Source: an uncultured Christensenellaceae bacterium
GTDB taxonomy: Bacteria; Bacillota; Clostridia; Christensenellales; Borkfalkiaceae
DNA length: 64,000 nucleotides
Reading direction: 5' to 3'
Assembly (NCBI GenBank): GCA_910587005.1
Contig: CAJULB010000004.1
Span: 62,001 to 126,000, forward strand
Below, piece by piece: positions 8,603 through 18,111 of the stretch (position 1 is the first letter of the stretch; each line of letters begins with the position of its first letter). A program made the position numbers and the translations under genes. The notes beneath the pieces are model-generated. The model was given only the letters and a program-made list of their open reading frames with translations. It was not told the DNA's origin and searched no databases.

Positions 8603-11600
8603 GTAGTAGCCTTCCTTTGATATTGTTTATCCAAAATTCGGGATACTTCTTCAGCAACTTCTTTAGGATTATCACTCGTAATGTTGAATGTGTTTTCCAT
8701 TTGAGTTGCAGGATTCTGTGCCAACTCCTTAATCGATTTTGTCAATTCATCTAAGGACATTCCGTTTGACGAACCAGAATTCATCCCATCCGACGCTTGT
8801 CGCGCCATATTGAACGAGCCATCCACATTGTACCCGTCCATATCGCTCATCATTTTACCGACGCTTCCAACTCCATTTTGAATTTCTGAAAGGTCAAATA
8901 CCGGTCTAATTGTAGGGTCTTCAAACTCACCATCCATAAGACTCGAAATCTTATCTATCGCATTTCCCATACCCTCCATAGACACATCTGCAAGATCATC
9001 GGTAGCATCACCAACTTCATTGGCGTAATCTTTAATACCATTCGCTAATCCTTTGTCTATGTATTCACCGTATTCGTGGAACACTCTTGACGGCGAATGA
9101 ATTCCGAACAGATTGCAGAACCAATTTTTAATTTTGTTACCAACGCTAGTAACTGCATCTTTTACCCAGTTTACGGCTTTCTTGATACCGTTACCGAGTC
9201 CTTCCATCAACGCCTTACCTATATCGGCAAATAAATTAATACCGCCAGATAACACTTTAAGTGCAGCATTAAGTATTGATTTAATCAACCTTGTCATAGC
9301 ATCGATCATAGGTTGTGTATTTCTGTCTATTGCATCTGCAATTCCGTTAAGGAATGATAGCAACAAATCGAATCCCGCTTGAATTACATCTGGTATTTTC
9401 GACGCTATGCCTTCTATGAATGCAATTACTACATCAATCGCAGTTTGTACAACCATACCGATATTATCAGCAATTCCTTGCAATACGGCTATTAAAATAT
9501 TAAAGACCGCTTGCACAAGGGTTGGCGTGTATTCCACTATCTTCTGCAAAACACAATCCAAAAGGAAGAATATCGTTTCAACCAGTTGAGGCGCAACATT
9601 AACGAGTAATTCGAGCAGGGATATTAAAATCTCCCCAACACTTTCCATTATTAATGGTGCATTTTCACCGATTACACGAACAAACTCAAGAAAACCTTGG
9701 GCGATCATTATCGCAACCGTTGGTATCGTTTGTGCAACGCCAGTAATTATAACTGTAAGCATTGCAACGAACGACGTTGCCGTAGCCACACCAGCTGCAG
9801 CCAAAGCCGTCATACCCGCCGCCAAAGCAGTAAGTCCGAGGCCCGCCGCCACCATACCTACGCCGACCCCAAGGATGCCAACGCCAACGAGTGCCATTGC
9901 GGCAGACAACCCGAGAATAGCCGGAATTATAGGTCCGAGAACTGCTCCAGCCACGCCAAGAATCACAAACGCCCCAGCAATCGAAATTAAACCTTTTGCG
10001 ATTGACTTCCAAGACATCGCACCAAGAAGTGCAAATATTGGAGCAAATATCGCAAGGGCTAACGAGGCAACAAGCAAAGCGGCAGAACCAGCAAGAGTAC
10101 TTTTCATAGCGTTGAGACCAATAGCTAAAATAGCCATAGCTCCGCCTAATGTTAAGAGTCCCTTACCTATAGATTCCCAACTTTGGTTTCCCATTTTCTT
10201 TAAAGCTGACGCGAGTATAAGCATTGCGGTAGCAACAGCAATTAACCCGAGCCCTTTGGTTATCATTCCTTTCGTAAGAAGATTTAAAGCGGCAACCAGT
10301 AATACAAGACTACCGCCCATTGATACGAGACCTCTTGCTATTCCTTCCCAAGAAAGACTAGCCAGCGAACCCATAGCTGACGCAAGAATTTTCATCGCCG
10401 TAGCAATAGCTATAAGACCGAGTCCCATTGAAATCATCTTCTTCGGTTTTACTAGCTGAGTAAACACCGCTATTTCTAATAACAGAACACCGATTGCGAC
10501 TAAACCTTTACCTATTCCTTCCCATTCAAGCTTCGCAAACGACTTACATGCCGAGGATAAAATTTTCATCGCCGTGGCTAAGAACACGAGTCCGACAGCC
10601 GTCGAAAAGCTTTTTTTATTGAAATTCGCCATTTTGAGGAAAACGGCTATCTCCGCCATTAAAACCCCTACCCCAACCAAACCTCTAGCCATTTCGTCCC
10701 AAGACAATTTGGATAGCGATTTACAAGCCGAAGCTAACAGTTTAACGGCGATTGCGAGTATGACTAACTGGGTCGCACCCTTCATAACTTTCTTGGAACC
10801 GCTACCGAGAGCCTTTACCGCGACAATTAACACCGCCATTAATCCGGCTATTCCAGCTAATCCGACAATCATATCACCGGGGCTGATGCTTGATAACTTT
10901 TTCAACGCCGAAGCCATTATAAGAATCGACACCGACATTCCAAGCATCATCGTTGTAACTTTTCCAGTTTTTCGCACACTTCCGCTCATCTTCGTAAGTA
11001 TGGACATAGCTATCATAAGGCCAGTCAATAAACCTACAATTGCGGCAAGACTACTTCCTATCTTTTCCTCGTCAATAAACGACAGAATTAAAATAGAGCC
11101 TACCAAAATAGCAATAGCCGTAGCAATCTTCATCAATGTTTCGGCTTTTAGCTTACTCTGATACGCTTCGAAGCATCCGCGAACGCCATCAAGAATTCCC
11201 TTAACACCGTCTAAAATGTCCGTAAATCCGGAGAAAGTATTTTTAAGATTTTTGATGAATCCTAATATCCCGCCACTCACACTTAATGTTACAAGGCTAT
11301 TCAGTATATCGACAAAGCCTTTAATGTTACCGGATTTTATAGTTTCGAATAACCCAGCAAATGCTTTACCGAGAACGCTCATTACACATTTACCAACGGC
11401 AACTATGATTGTCCACAATTTACTAAATATCTGTAAAAGAGAACAGTCGAGCAAAGCCTGACCAATTTTCTGAAATGCTAAGACAAAGAAATTTTTTACA
11501 TGCGACATTGCTTCGCCGATTTTACCAAGAACGTTATGTATCTTCTCCAATAACTTGTGGAAGAACTCAAATCCCGGGCTTTCAAATTTTTCTTTTGCCG

Positions 11601-13296
11601 CATTCATAAAATTTTTCAATGCTGCCGAGGCTTTTTGTATAAGCTTTGTGATTTCATTAAATATCTTTGTTTGTTTTAAATAGTTTACAAGTCTTTTAAA
11701 AGCATTAACGACTGCAATGATTACACTCGCTATCTTCCCGAAAACCTTATCAAATATCTGCGTTCTCTTAATTGTCTCGTCTAATTTAACGAGCCAGTCT
11801 CCGAGTGTTGCAGTAAAATCAAAGATACCGCCACTTGTTTTTGCAACCAGTCCAAATACAGGACTTAATGCTCTAAATATCGAGCCTAGTAATTGCTTAC
11901 CAATATCTAAAACCGCAAATAACCCTTTTAAAATACGACCAATGTTATTGAAAAGTTTTTCGTTATTCTTTAATCTTTCCGTAAAATTATAGAAAGACTC
12001 AGTCATAGAATATAATTGGTCTGCGGTCTTTTTAGGAAATATCTCGTGGAATGCATCTTTTACGGTTTCAATTATGTTCTGTAATGCTGTTAATGCATTA
12101 AAAAGCCCATCAATAAGTAAAGCTCGTCCACCTAAATCTTTCCATTCGCTTAATAATTCATTTCTATCTTCTGCTCCGGCAGCAAACACGTCGTATAATT
12201 GATTGGCCAAATCAGTCCACAATACTTTTGCTTCTTCGTAGTTACCAAATATAATTTCAAACGTGTTCATCCATCCGGTGCTCACCGCATCCTTTACGGA
12301 ATTGATAGCATCGGCGGCTGTTTTTGCTTCCTGTGCAGCTTTAAAAGCTTTGGAACCAAGTTGCATCGTTTCATCGCCGACTTTCTTCATGGCTTCCGAT
12401 GCTGTTAATCCTTCTTCCTGTACTACTTTATATACTTCTTCCGAATACTCGCCGTATTTTTGAAGCGTGGCAAGTAATACATCAGCGGTAAACCATCCTT
12501 CCGACAAAGTGCTTGAAAAGTTAGCAGCTTCAACGAGAGTTCCTCCGCTTGTTTTTGCTTCTTTATCAAGAGTGCCTAAAGCTTTAGCTGTTTCTATTGC
12601 CAAATCTTTAAACTCTTGCGTTGCCATATTTGCATTCTCTATCGATTTCCAGTCCTGTAATTTTACAGCACCAACACCGATTGCCTGAGCAAGATTATAC
12701 ATGGCTCGACTTGCTTCATTCGTGCCTTGACCTGATACAGCCGCCCAGTTTGCAATACCCATCATTGCCGTGACCGACTTTTCAAGGTCAATACCCATTG
12801 AAGTAAATTTACCAATGTTTCCAACCATATCTACAAAGTTATAGCTAGTTTCATCGGTAAACCAGTTCAATTTATCCAGTTGCTCGTTAACTTCGTCAAT
12901 CGATTGTCCAGTTGCACTTATAATGGTCTGAACTGCTGTTGTCTTATCAGCATACTTCTGCCATCCAGAAGCAATCTGATCAATCGTCAAAGAAGAAACA
13001 AGCCTTTTACCTGTATTGATTGCGGAATTTGTTATGTTGGCAAGAGCGGTAATTGCAATGACTTCTAACGCCGAAAATTTTCGCCCAACACTTTCAATCC
13101 CAGTACTTAATGCGGAAAACTCATTGGTAGAATCTCCTGCCGACTCGGCAATTTCATCAAGACCTCTTGCAGCTCCGCTAAAATTTAAACCTTCTTTTAA
13201 TCTGTCGAGGCTTGAGATACTCGTTTGAATATTCTTTTCGAATTTCGAGTTATCGAAGCTCATCTCGACGACTTTTTCATCGACTTTCTTACTCAA
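8593..13296 (-). CDS. Tail tape measure protein
   Basis: 1567 aa. Sets tail length and is ejected during infection. The N-terminus (SFDNSKFEKNIQTSISSLDR, FSALEVIAITALANITNSAI) and the WFTDETSYNFVDMVGNIGKF region are typical tape measure sequence. About 680-1200 is a run of repeated hydrophobic helical units of about 37 residues (SWEGIARGLVSMGG, SWESIGKGLLTLGG, SWEGIGKGLVAIGV) suited to membrane insertion. The C-terminal LFGIHSPSRVFHEYGEYIDK block is very common in Firmicutes tape measures. No lytic transglycosylase or peptidase domain was recognised. It overlaps its upstream neighbour by 4 nt. Confidence 0.95.
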   Translation of the reverse strand: MSKKVDEKVVEMSFDNSKFEKNIQTSISSLDRLKEGLNFSGAARGLDEIAESAGDSTNEFSALSTGIESVGRKFSALEVIAITALANITNSAINTGKRLVSSLTIDQIASGWQKYADKTTAVQTIISATGQSIDEVNEQLDKLNWFTDETSYNFVDMVGNIGKFTSMGIDLEKSVTAMMGIANWAAVSGQGTNEASRAMYNLAQAIGVGAVKLQDWKSIENANMATQEFKDLAIETAKALGTLDKEAKTSGGTLVEAANFSSTLSEGWFTADVLLATLQKYGEYSEEVYKVVQEEGLTASEAMKKVGDETMQLGSKAFKAAQEAKTAADAINSVKDAVSTGWMNTFEIIFGNYEEAKVLWTDLANQLYDVFAAGAEDRNELLSEWKDLGGRALLIDGLFNALTALQNIIETVKDAFHEIFPKKTADQLYSMTESFYNFTERLKNNEKLFNNIGRILKGLFAVLDIGKQLLGSIFRALSPVFGLVAKTSGGIFDFTATLGDWLVKLDETIKRTQIFDKVFGKIASVIIAVVNAFKRLVNYLKQTKIFNEITKLIQKASAALKNFMNAAKEKFESPGFEFFHKLLEKIHNVLGKIGEAMSHVKNFFVLAFQKIGQALLDCSLLQIFSKLWTIIVAVGKCVMSVLGKAFAGLFETIKSGNIKGFVDILNSLVTLSVSGGILGFIKNLKNTFSGFTDILDGVKGILDGVRGCFEAYQSKLKAETLMKIATAIAILVGSILILSFIDEEKIGSSLAAIVGLLTGLMIAMSILTKMSGSVRKTGKVTTMMLGMSVSILIMASALKKLSSISPGDMIVGLAGIAGLMAVLIVAVKALGSGSKKVMKGATQLVILAIAVKLLASACKSLSKLSWDEMARGLVGVGVLMAEIAVFLKMANFNKKSFSTAVGLVFLATAMKILSSACKSFAKLEWEGIGKGLVAIGVLLLEIAVFTQLVKPKKMISMGLGLIAIATAMKILASAMGSLASLSWEGIARGLVSMGGSLVLLVAALNLLTKGMITKGLGLIAVATAMLILASALKKMGNQSWESIGKGLLTLGGAMAILAIGLNAMKSTLAGSAALLVASLALAIFAPIFALLGAMSWKSIAKGLISIAGAFVILGVAGAVLGPIIPAILGLSAAMALVGVGILGVGVGMVAAGLGLTALAAGMTALAAAGVATATSFVAMLTVIITGVAQTIPTVAIMIAQGFLEFVRVIGENAPLIMESVGEILISLLELLVNVAPQLVETIFFLLDCVLQKIVEYTPTLVQAVFNILIAVLQGIADNIGMVVQTAIDVVIAFIEGIASKIPDVIQAGFDLLLSFLNGIADAIDRNTQPMIDAMTRLIKSILNAALKVLSGGINLFADIGKALMEGLGNGIKKAVNWVKDAVTSVGNKIKNWFCNLFGIHSPSRVFHEYGEYIDKGLANGIKDYANEVGDATDDLADVSMEGMGNAIDKISSLMDGEFEDPTIRPVFDLSEIQNGVGSVGKMMSDMDGYNVDGSFNMARQASDGMNSGSSNGMSLDELTKSIKELAQNPATQMENTFNITSDNPKEVAEEVSRILDKQYQRKATTWG

Positions 13297-13670
13297 ACTT
13301 TCTTAACCTCCTCCCAAATTTCATCGGCTATCTTTTCGAAAATCGGTTTTAAAGCAGGATTGATGTAATCTGTACCCTCAACCCAATAACCGCTTCCTGT
13401 TGCGTGACCGTATTGCAAAATTACAGCAATCGGTACTCCATTTTGAATATTTGTGTTGTTGAACGTAACCGTTACAGTGTTTTTAGTTTGTTTGATTTCG
13501 TACTCCCAAGATTGTGATGTTAATCCAGTATCTTTCGGAGTAGCGGCAGCAAGGGCGGCAACTCCTTCTTTTCCACATCTGTCAAGTTGCACTCTAAAAT
13601 CGTATCCTTTTAATCTATTCAAAAAGGAAAACGTTTTGGAAAAGTCACCCTTCTGCCTAATCTTTATCAT
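13293..13670 (-). CDS. HK97 gp10-like protein
   Basis: 125 aa. The sequence LAAATPKDTGLTSQSWEYEI, then VTFNNTNIQNGVPIAVILQYGHA and DYINPALKPIFEKI, is the HK97-gp10 pattern of head-tail joining or tail completion proteins (T-P-x-D-T-G followed by a YGHA/YGT strand). In many Clostridia phages this variant lies, as here, between the chaperone genes and the tape measure. The start is ATG at 13670; the stop overlaps the tape measure start. Confidence 0.75.
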   Translation of the reverse strand: MIKIRQKGDFSKTFSFLNRLKGYDFRVQLDRCGKEGVAALAAATPKDTGLTSQSWEYEIKQTKNTVTVTFNNTNIQNGVPIAVILQYGHATGSGYWVEGTDYINPALKPIFEKIADEIWEEVKKV

Positions 13671-13687
13671 CTTTGACTCCGTTTTAC

Positions 13688-14023
13688 TTATTCGTCTTTT
13701 TTGTCGGTCTTATCATCGGTTTTGTTTGGAATAAACTGTTTAAGCATCTGCATAACCTTGTCATATCCCAAAGTAGCAACCAAAAAGCTCAAGAAAACCA
13801 ATGCCACAATCTCAACAACGAGTAAGAATGAAAAAGGAATGTTTTTTAAGACAACATAAACAACCGAAGCGATTACCGTAATAAAAACCGAGACTATAAT
13901 AGCCACAAGGTTAGACGGGCAATTCTTCTTACATGCGTCAAAAATCTTCTTGATTCCTTCAACAGTTAAACTCGTTACAATGGATATGGCTAAAAGAGCT
14001 GTGCCCAAAAATTCAAGCGACAT
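13688..14023 (-). CDS. Predicted membrane protein in the tail module (holin-like)
   Basis: 111 aa with about three hydrophobic helices: residues 5-22, 42-62 (VAIIVSVFITVIASVVYVVL) and 66-88 (FSFLLVVEIVALVFLSFLVA), then a short charged tail DKTDKKDE. Size and topology are holin-like, but its position between chaperone genes and the gp10-like gene is not where holins are usually found. The gene is cleanly spaced and uses an AUG near 14023. A role as a tail-length-associated or lysis protein cannot be told from sequence. Confidence 0.6.
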   Translation of the reverse strand: MSLEFLGTALLAISIVTSLTVEGIKKIFDACKKNCPSNLVAIIVSVFITVIASVVYVVLKNIPFSFLLVVEIVALVFLSFLVATLGYDKVMQMLKQFIPNKTDDKTDKKDE

Positions 14024-14029
14024 GTTCTA

Positions 14030-14572
14030 TTACCCCCTTGTATTTAATTTTTTTCTACGTGCAGCATTTAATTGCGCATTTCTACTCATAAGTTCTTTTT
14101 TACCCATTTTCTTTGCGGGCTGATTTTTAACGTTACAAATTCGTATCAAAGTGAGTAATCGATTGAGGTGCCATTTCTGACATTCGAAAGGGATTCCGTA
14201 GCTAATCATCCAGAAATAAATTAACTCCGAGGTGATAATTTCCCTACTTCCACCTTTTGTTTCGCGTTGCGAAAATGTTGTAGCCGTCATCGAATTGTTA
14301 ATGTACTCTACGATTCTATTGAGAATTTTCTTTGGTATGGTATTAAACACATCTTGCGGAACATTCTGAGTAATCGTCATACATTTTATGTAGTCCAATA
14401 ATTGTTCCGGCGTCTTTTTATCTTTTGTAAGAAATGGAACGTTCCATCTCGATTCCCACTTTGATATGGCAACTAAAGAATGTTCTAATTGAATAGTTGC
14501 ACCTTTAGTTCCTACGAATTCGTTTTTCGTTTCATCCCACAGTTCTATAGGTGGAATGCAAACAGTAAGCAT
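14030..14572 (-). CDS. Putative tail assembly chaperone (second of pair)
   Basis: 180 aa. Helical protein beginning MLTVCIPPIELWDETKNEF, followed by TIQLEHSLVAISKWESRW and ending in a basic tail (AQLNAARRKKLNTRG). This family regularly follows the smaller chaperone and precedes the tape measure in Firmicutes phages; there it is expected to coat the tape measure during assembly. Its start codon shares a base with the stop of the upstream gene (14572). No slippery frameshift heptamer was identified; here the two products are separate in-phase genes. Confidence 0.65.
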   Translation of the reverse strand: MLTVCIPPIELWDETKNEFVGTKGATIQLEHSLVAISKWESRWNVPFLTKDKKTPEQLLDYIKCMTITQNVPQDVFNTIPKKILNRIVEYINNSMTATTFSQRETKGGSREIITSELIYFWMISYGIPFECQKWHLNRLLTLIRICNVKNQPAKKMGKKELMSRNAQLNAARRKKLNTRG

Positions 14573-14943
14573 TATTCTTCAGCCTTGATTTTGGGAATAA
14601 TACCGTTTACAAATTCAGCCGCTTTATCTGCATCGGTAGCGAGTTCCATAAAGAGAATGGAATATGCCTCGGTGCATTCGAATCTCTTCGAAATTTCTTC
14701 GGATTTCATAAACTGCCTTCCATCGGGGGACTTTTCGCCGTACGCCGCCAGAATAAGCTTCTTAAATTCGCGAATAATCGAAGGCTGGTCTTTGGTATTT
14801 ACAATACTTTCAAGTCTTTCTTTAAGACCGCCGCCAATGCTGTACTGCATTTCTACAACTTCCGCTTTAGTCAGATTGAAGTAGAAATCTTCGGTTCTTT
14901 CCATACCGTTATAATCGGTATAAGTAATAGTTTTCTTTAACAT
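14572..14943 (-). CDS. Putative tail assembly chaperone (first of pair)
   Basis: 123 aa. Starts MLKKTITYTDYNGMERTEDF, with YFNLTKAEVVEMQYSIGGG and LILAAYGEKSPDGRQFMKSE, a well-known pattern in gpG-like tail chaperones of Bacillota phages. It is placed right after the tail tube gene and before the larger chaperone, the canonical site. AAAGGAGAATTAA precedes the ATG. Confidence 0.75.
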   Translation of the reverse strand: MLKKTITYTDYNGMERTEDFYFNLTKAEVVEMQYSIGGGLKERLESIVNTKDQPSIIREFKKLILAAYGEKSPDGRQFMKSEEISKRFECTEAYSILFMELATDADKAAEFVNGIIPKIKAEE

Positions 14944-14973
14944 AAATTTAATTCTCCTTTCATGAAAAATTTT

Positions 14974-15005
14974 AGAGCCGCCCAGATGTTACTCCAAACG
15001 GCTCT
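14974..15005 (-). terminator. Stem-loop after the major tail protein
   Basis: AGAGCCG/CGGCTCT stem of 7 bp with an 18-nt loop, followed on the minus strand by AAAATTTTT. It lies between the major tail protein and the chaperone gene and probably attenuates read-through, so that tube protein is made in excess. Confidence 0.6.
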
Positions 15006-15023
15006 TTGTTATTTTATTTTGAT

Positions 15024-15686
15024 TTACGCTACTTCCTCGACGCCCTTTACGATTTCGATTAACTCGGTAGGCGTAGGAAGCATAGGTTCCTTATCCTCGG
15101 TTCCGTAAAGAACATCTTCAATTGCTTTAAGAACCTCAGGCTTCGTCTTTCTCGAATCGATCGTGATAAGCGCCGTAGGCTTTTTACCGGGAACGTCTTC
15201 GGGCGTCGTAGAAACTTCCCAAGAGAAAGTAATAGCTTCAGGGCTATCGTTGACCGTGGCATACGATTTCTCACTGGGCTGAGCAAGACAGTTATATACC
15301 AAATGCAGTTTATAACCGTGACCGTTACCATCATCGTCGTTGCCGATAAGAGTCTTGTACGAAAGTCCAAACGGAACGTGGTCCTGCTGACCAACAGTAA
15401 TTCCGTCGCCGATTTCCTCATTGCCCTGACACGCTTCAAATTCATCGGGGTAAGTATATGCTTCAATAGATGCGCTGAATTCTTCTGCGGACATCAAATT
15501 CAAATATTTGATGTTATCCGCATAAAGAGCCGTAGGTTCTGCGCCGGAAGGACTTTCATTTACAGCGGTTAAGCCATTCCACACAACGCCTTGGGTATAC
15601 TTTCCTTCTTTACGAGGATAAAGAACACCGTTGCTGACACCGGTTTCGTAAAATCTTTCACCGGATTTATCCCAAACAAGTTTCAT
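15024..15686 (-). CDS. Major tail tube protein
   Basis: 220 aa. LVWDKSGERFYETGVSNGVL, VWNGLTAVNESPSGAEPTALYAD and ISFEAYTYPDEFEACQG-like sequence mark the Firmicutes major tail protein. The C-terminus (KPTALITIDSRKTKPEVLKA) follows the family. It forms the tail tube. A stem-loop follows the gene, and it lies between the terminator-like protein and the chaperones. Confidence 0.88.
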   Translation of the reverse strand: MKLVWDKSGERFYETGVSNGVLYPRKEGKYTQGVVWNGLTAVNESPSGAEPTALYADNIKYLNLMSAEEFSASIEAYTYPDEFEACQGNEEIGDGITVGQQDHVPFGLSYKTLIGNDDDGNGHGYKLHLVYNCLAQPSEKSYATVNDSPEAITFSWEVSTTPEDVPGKKPTALITIDSRKTKPEVLKAIEDVLYGTEDKEPMLPTPTELIEIVKGVEEVA

Positions 15687-15704
15687 TGTCTGTTCTCCTT
15701 ATAA

Positions 15705-16010
15705 TTAATAATAGATTGTAAATACGTCATGATTTAAATTATCCGACACATAGTGACTGTTGAATTTACACATTGGTAATTTTGAAACCTTCTTTACAAT
15801 AGCACTATCTGGATTCTTATCTACCACAACAAGTTTGTATGCCACTCCCTGTTTATAAGGGGAATTATCGGCATATGAATTTTCAATATTTGATCGTGAA
15901 TACACAATCGCCGGATACAATATACGTAATGACGGAGGAGGTTGAAAATACACATTTCTATTTCCCATCAATTCTTCGAGGAGTTTCTGCAGATTTGGTC
16001 TGTTATCCAT
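15705..16010 (-). CDS. Putative tail terminator/completion protein
   Basis: 101 aa, ELMGNRNVYFQPPPSLRILYPAI-type sequence, then YKLVVVDKNPDSAIVKKVSKLP. Small alpha/beta proteins of this type occupy the slot just before the tail tube gene and cap the tail (gpU-like fold). The ATG overlaps the end of the connector gene by 8 nt. Assignment rests on position and general pattern. Confidence 0.65.
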   Translation of the reverse strand: MDNRPNLQKLLEELMGNRNVYFQPPPSLRILYPAIVYSRSNIENSYADNSPYKQGVAYKLVVVDKNPDSAIVKKVSKLPMCKFNSHYVSDNLNHDVFTIYY

Positions 16011-16323
16011 TGTATAATCCCCCCACCGCCATTACGAGTCTAGGATATGAAACGGTAATATTTGATACTTTCCATTTCGAATCCATAAACTCAACATATC
16101 GTATTGCATGAAAGTTTTCATTCGCAAACGGATCTGCAACGATGCTTATTTCGTTAGAAATGATTACATTATCGTTTACTTGATTTGCGGATTGCAAACC
16201 TCTCGTATTTTTTACTACGTCGCCGAAGTACTCCCTCTCTACTATAACTTCTTCCCAAACACCGGGAGATGTTTCAGTCGGGATTACATAACCAATTTTT
16301 CCGTGAAATTTAGGCATCGTCAC
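16003..16323 (-). CDS. Putative head closure / head-tail connector protein
   Basis: 106 aa, beta-rich. Pattern KFHGKIGYVIPTETSPGVWE, then EREYFGDVVKNTRGLQ and VEFMDSKWKVSNITVSYPRL, which is the pattern of Firmicutes head-closure proteins located between capsid and tail terminator. Upstream of the start codon at 16323 lies one of the recurring ATTCAAAATGGAG motifs, here providing the GGAG ribosome site. Confidence 0.65.
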   Translation of the reverse strand: MTMPKFHGKIGYVIPTETSPGVWEEVIVEREYFGDVVKNTRGLQSANQVNDNVIISNEISIVADPFANENFHAIRYVEFMDSKWKVSNITVSYPRLVMAVGGLYNG

Positions 16324-16341
16324 TTCTCCATTTTGAATTTT

Positions 16342-18111
16342 TTACTCTTCAGTTTCTTCTTTTGCTTTGCCGTCTTCGGACGCAACGTACTCAAGTGCGA
16401 TTGCCGAGTAAGGAGTAGTAAGTGCTCCGGAACAACGAGTCTCAATGAGATACTTCATTGCATTGTAGTCAATGTCGAAGTCATCAAACATATTCACGGC
16501 GCCGCCCTTATCCGCACCGACAGCATAGTCGTCGAGGTTGATGATAATACCAAGAAGTTCTCTGGTTGTTCCGCTCTTGTCCGTACGAGTAAGTCCTTCC
16601 ATTACGGGAACAGTAATAATCTCGCTTACGCGCAATGTCTTTGCAAGTTTTTCTTCAGAATCGTAAATTACGCGACCGTTATTATCCTCAAGAAGAAGGC
16701 AGTCCGTAAGCATGTCTTCCGTAGTATAAAGAGCGGGGCTTCCCGAACCCTTATAGTTCTTACGTGCCTTAAGTGCCGCACGGATAAATGCCTTAACTCT
16801 TGCAGAGGTATCATTTGCAGGTGCGGAAACCGTCGCCTTAATTGTGAAGAGGTCTTCGTCGGTCCAAACGGGGCGAATATTGGTTTCATTAATCTTGTCA
16901 TCGGAAGACGAGGAACGACCATCGCCGACAAGGAACGCTCTCGCAAGTTCCTCATCTAATTTGCCGCGCATTTCGCCCTTAATCCATGCAATTACATCGA
17001 AATCGGTAATATCGATAACGTCATCTCTGTCGAGCTTCTGTTTCTTATAAACGGTCGTAGGGGTAGTCGTTCTCTTGAGAAGACCGAATACCTCATCCTT
17101 CTTCATCTTGCCCTTGATATAACCTTTTGCACGAGCCTCTTCCTCAGTAATATTCGCAAAGAGTGATTTAATCCTCGAGAACGGGGTTTTATGTACGGCA
17201 TTCATTACCTTTTTAACCCATTTCTGGTCTCTGTCGATAAATACGGGCGCATTGGTCATGTTCTTGGCATCGGGGAATAAATATTCGATATTATCGATGC
17301 CGTGCTGAATAAAGCTGTCTTTCATGCTACCATATCTTTTTGCGTCGGTAATTGCCGCCGCGATTTCTGCATGGCTAATAGTATCTCCGGTGTAGTTTTC
17401 ATCGGAATCACTGAATACATTGTGTTTCATTTCTTTGTTATCTCCTTCATCGTTTTCATTTTCTTCGAGAGCTTGTCCGACAAGCGCATATAAAACGGTT
17501 TTCTGTTCTTCGTTCATGGAATCGATTACATCCTGAACAGTCTTTTCATTATTGGTAGATTTGTTGTTATTTTCTTCTGCCATTTTTTTAACTTCTCCTT
17601 TTTCAGAATTTTCTTTGTTTTCATTCGACCCTTCCGCAGAATGGCAAAGGTCAACTTTTTCATCGGTAAATATGATAGCCGAATCTTCAGAAGGAACCAT
17701 CTCCCCACTATCACTATGACACATCACATTATCGATGAATGCGCCGGGATTTGCTCCGGCCAGTACCAAACTTACTTCACGAATTACGCCGTGGTTAACG
17801 CTGGCACCCTGACGCTGAAGCCTGTTAGCAAAGATGGACATTGCATCAATGTCTCCATTTTGAACTGCGATCTTTGCGTTCTTGGCTGCTTCGGAATTAT
17901 TGAATTTGCAATAAGCATATACTCCGTCCTGTCGGTTCTCCAAAATAGCGTGCCCCAAAACATTATCGGGGTCATTGTGTTGGTGGTTCCAAACAAGCGG
18001 AACTTTCTTTCCGTTATCGTCTTTAAATGCGTTTTCGGCAATCGTTACCCCATCTGCGCATCTAACATTTGCCTTAGTTACCCATCCGCTGAAATCGTAA
18101 TCTTTTTGCAT
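16342..18111 (-). CDS. Prohead protease-major capsid protein fusion
   Basis: 589 aa, two functions in one chain. Residues 1-130 match HK97-type (S78) prohead protease: WNHQHND with His43, QNGDIDAMSIFANRL with Ser92, and REVSLVLAGANPGA. Residues about 130-230 are an acidic Glu/Asn/Lys linker, probably the scaffold (delta) region. Residues about 235-589 are an HK97-fold capsid protein (ARAFLVGDGRSSSSDDKIN, LYTTEDMLTDCLLLEDNNGR). Self-cleavage would release mature capsid subunits. The ATG abuts the portal stop (TAAATG). In most phages these are separate genes; fusions are known but uncommon. Confidence 0.9.
   Translation of the reverse strand: MQKDYDFSGWVTKANVRCADGVTIAENAFKDDNGKKVPLVWNHQHNDPDNVLGHAILENRQDGVYAYCKFNNSEAAKNAKIAVQNGDIDAMSIFANRLQRQGASVNHGVIREVSLVLAGANPGAFIDNVMCHSDSGEMVPSEDSAIIFTDEKVDLCHSAEGSNENKENSEKGEVKKMAEENNNKSTNNEKTVQDVIDSMNEEQKTVLYALVGQALEENENDEGDNKEMKHNVFSDSDENYTGDTISHAEIAAAITDAKRYGSMKDSFIQHGIDNIEYLFPDAKNMTNAPVFIDRDQKWVKKVMNAVHKTPFSRIKSLFANITEEEARAKGYIKGKMKKDEVFGLLKRTTTPTTVYKKQKLDRDDVIDITDFDVIAWIKGEMRGKLDEELARAFLVGDGRSSSSDDKINETNIRPVWTDEDLFTIKATVSAPANDTSARVKAFIRAALKARKNYKGSGSPALYTTEDMLTDCLLLEDNNGRVIYDSEEKLAKTLRVSEIITVPVMEGLTRTDKSGTTRELLGIIINLDDYAVGADKGGAVNMFDDFDIDYNAMKYLIETRCSGALTTPYSAIALEYVASEDGKAKEETEE

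Noticed and set aside
9686..10012. Glycine/cysteine/tyrosine-rich minus-strand frame
   Set aside because: Shadow of the hydrophobic tape measure repeats in another frame.
13688..14023. Calling the membrane protein a definite holin
   Set aside because: Topology fits, but position in the tail module does not, so it is left as a membrane protein.
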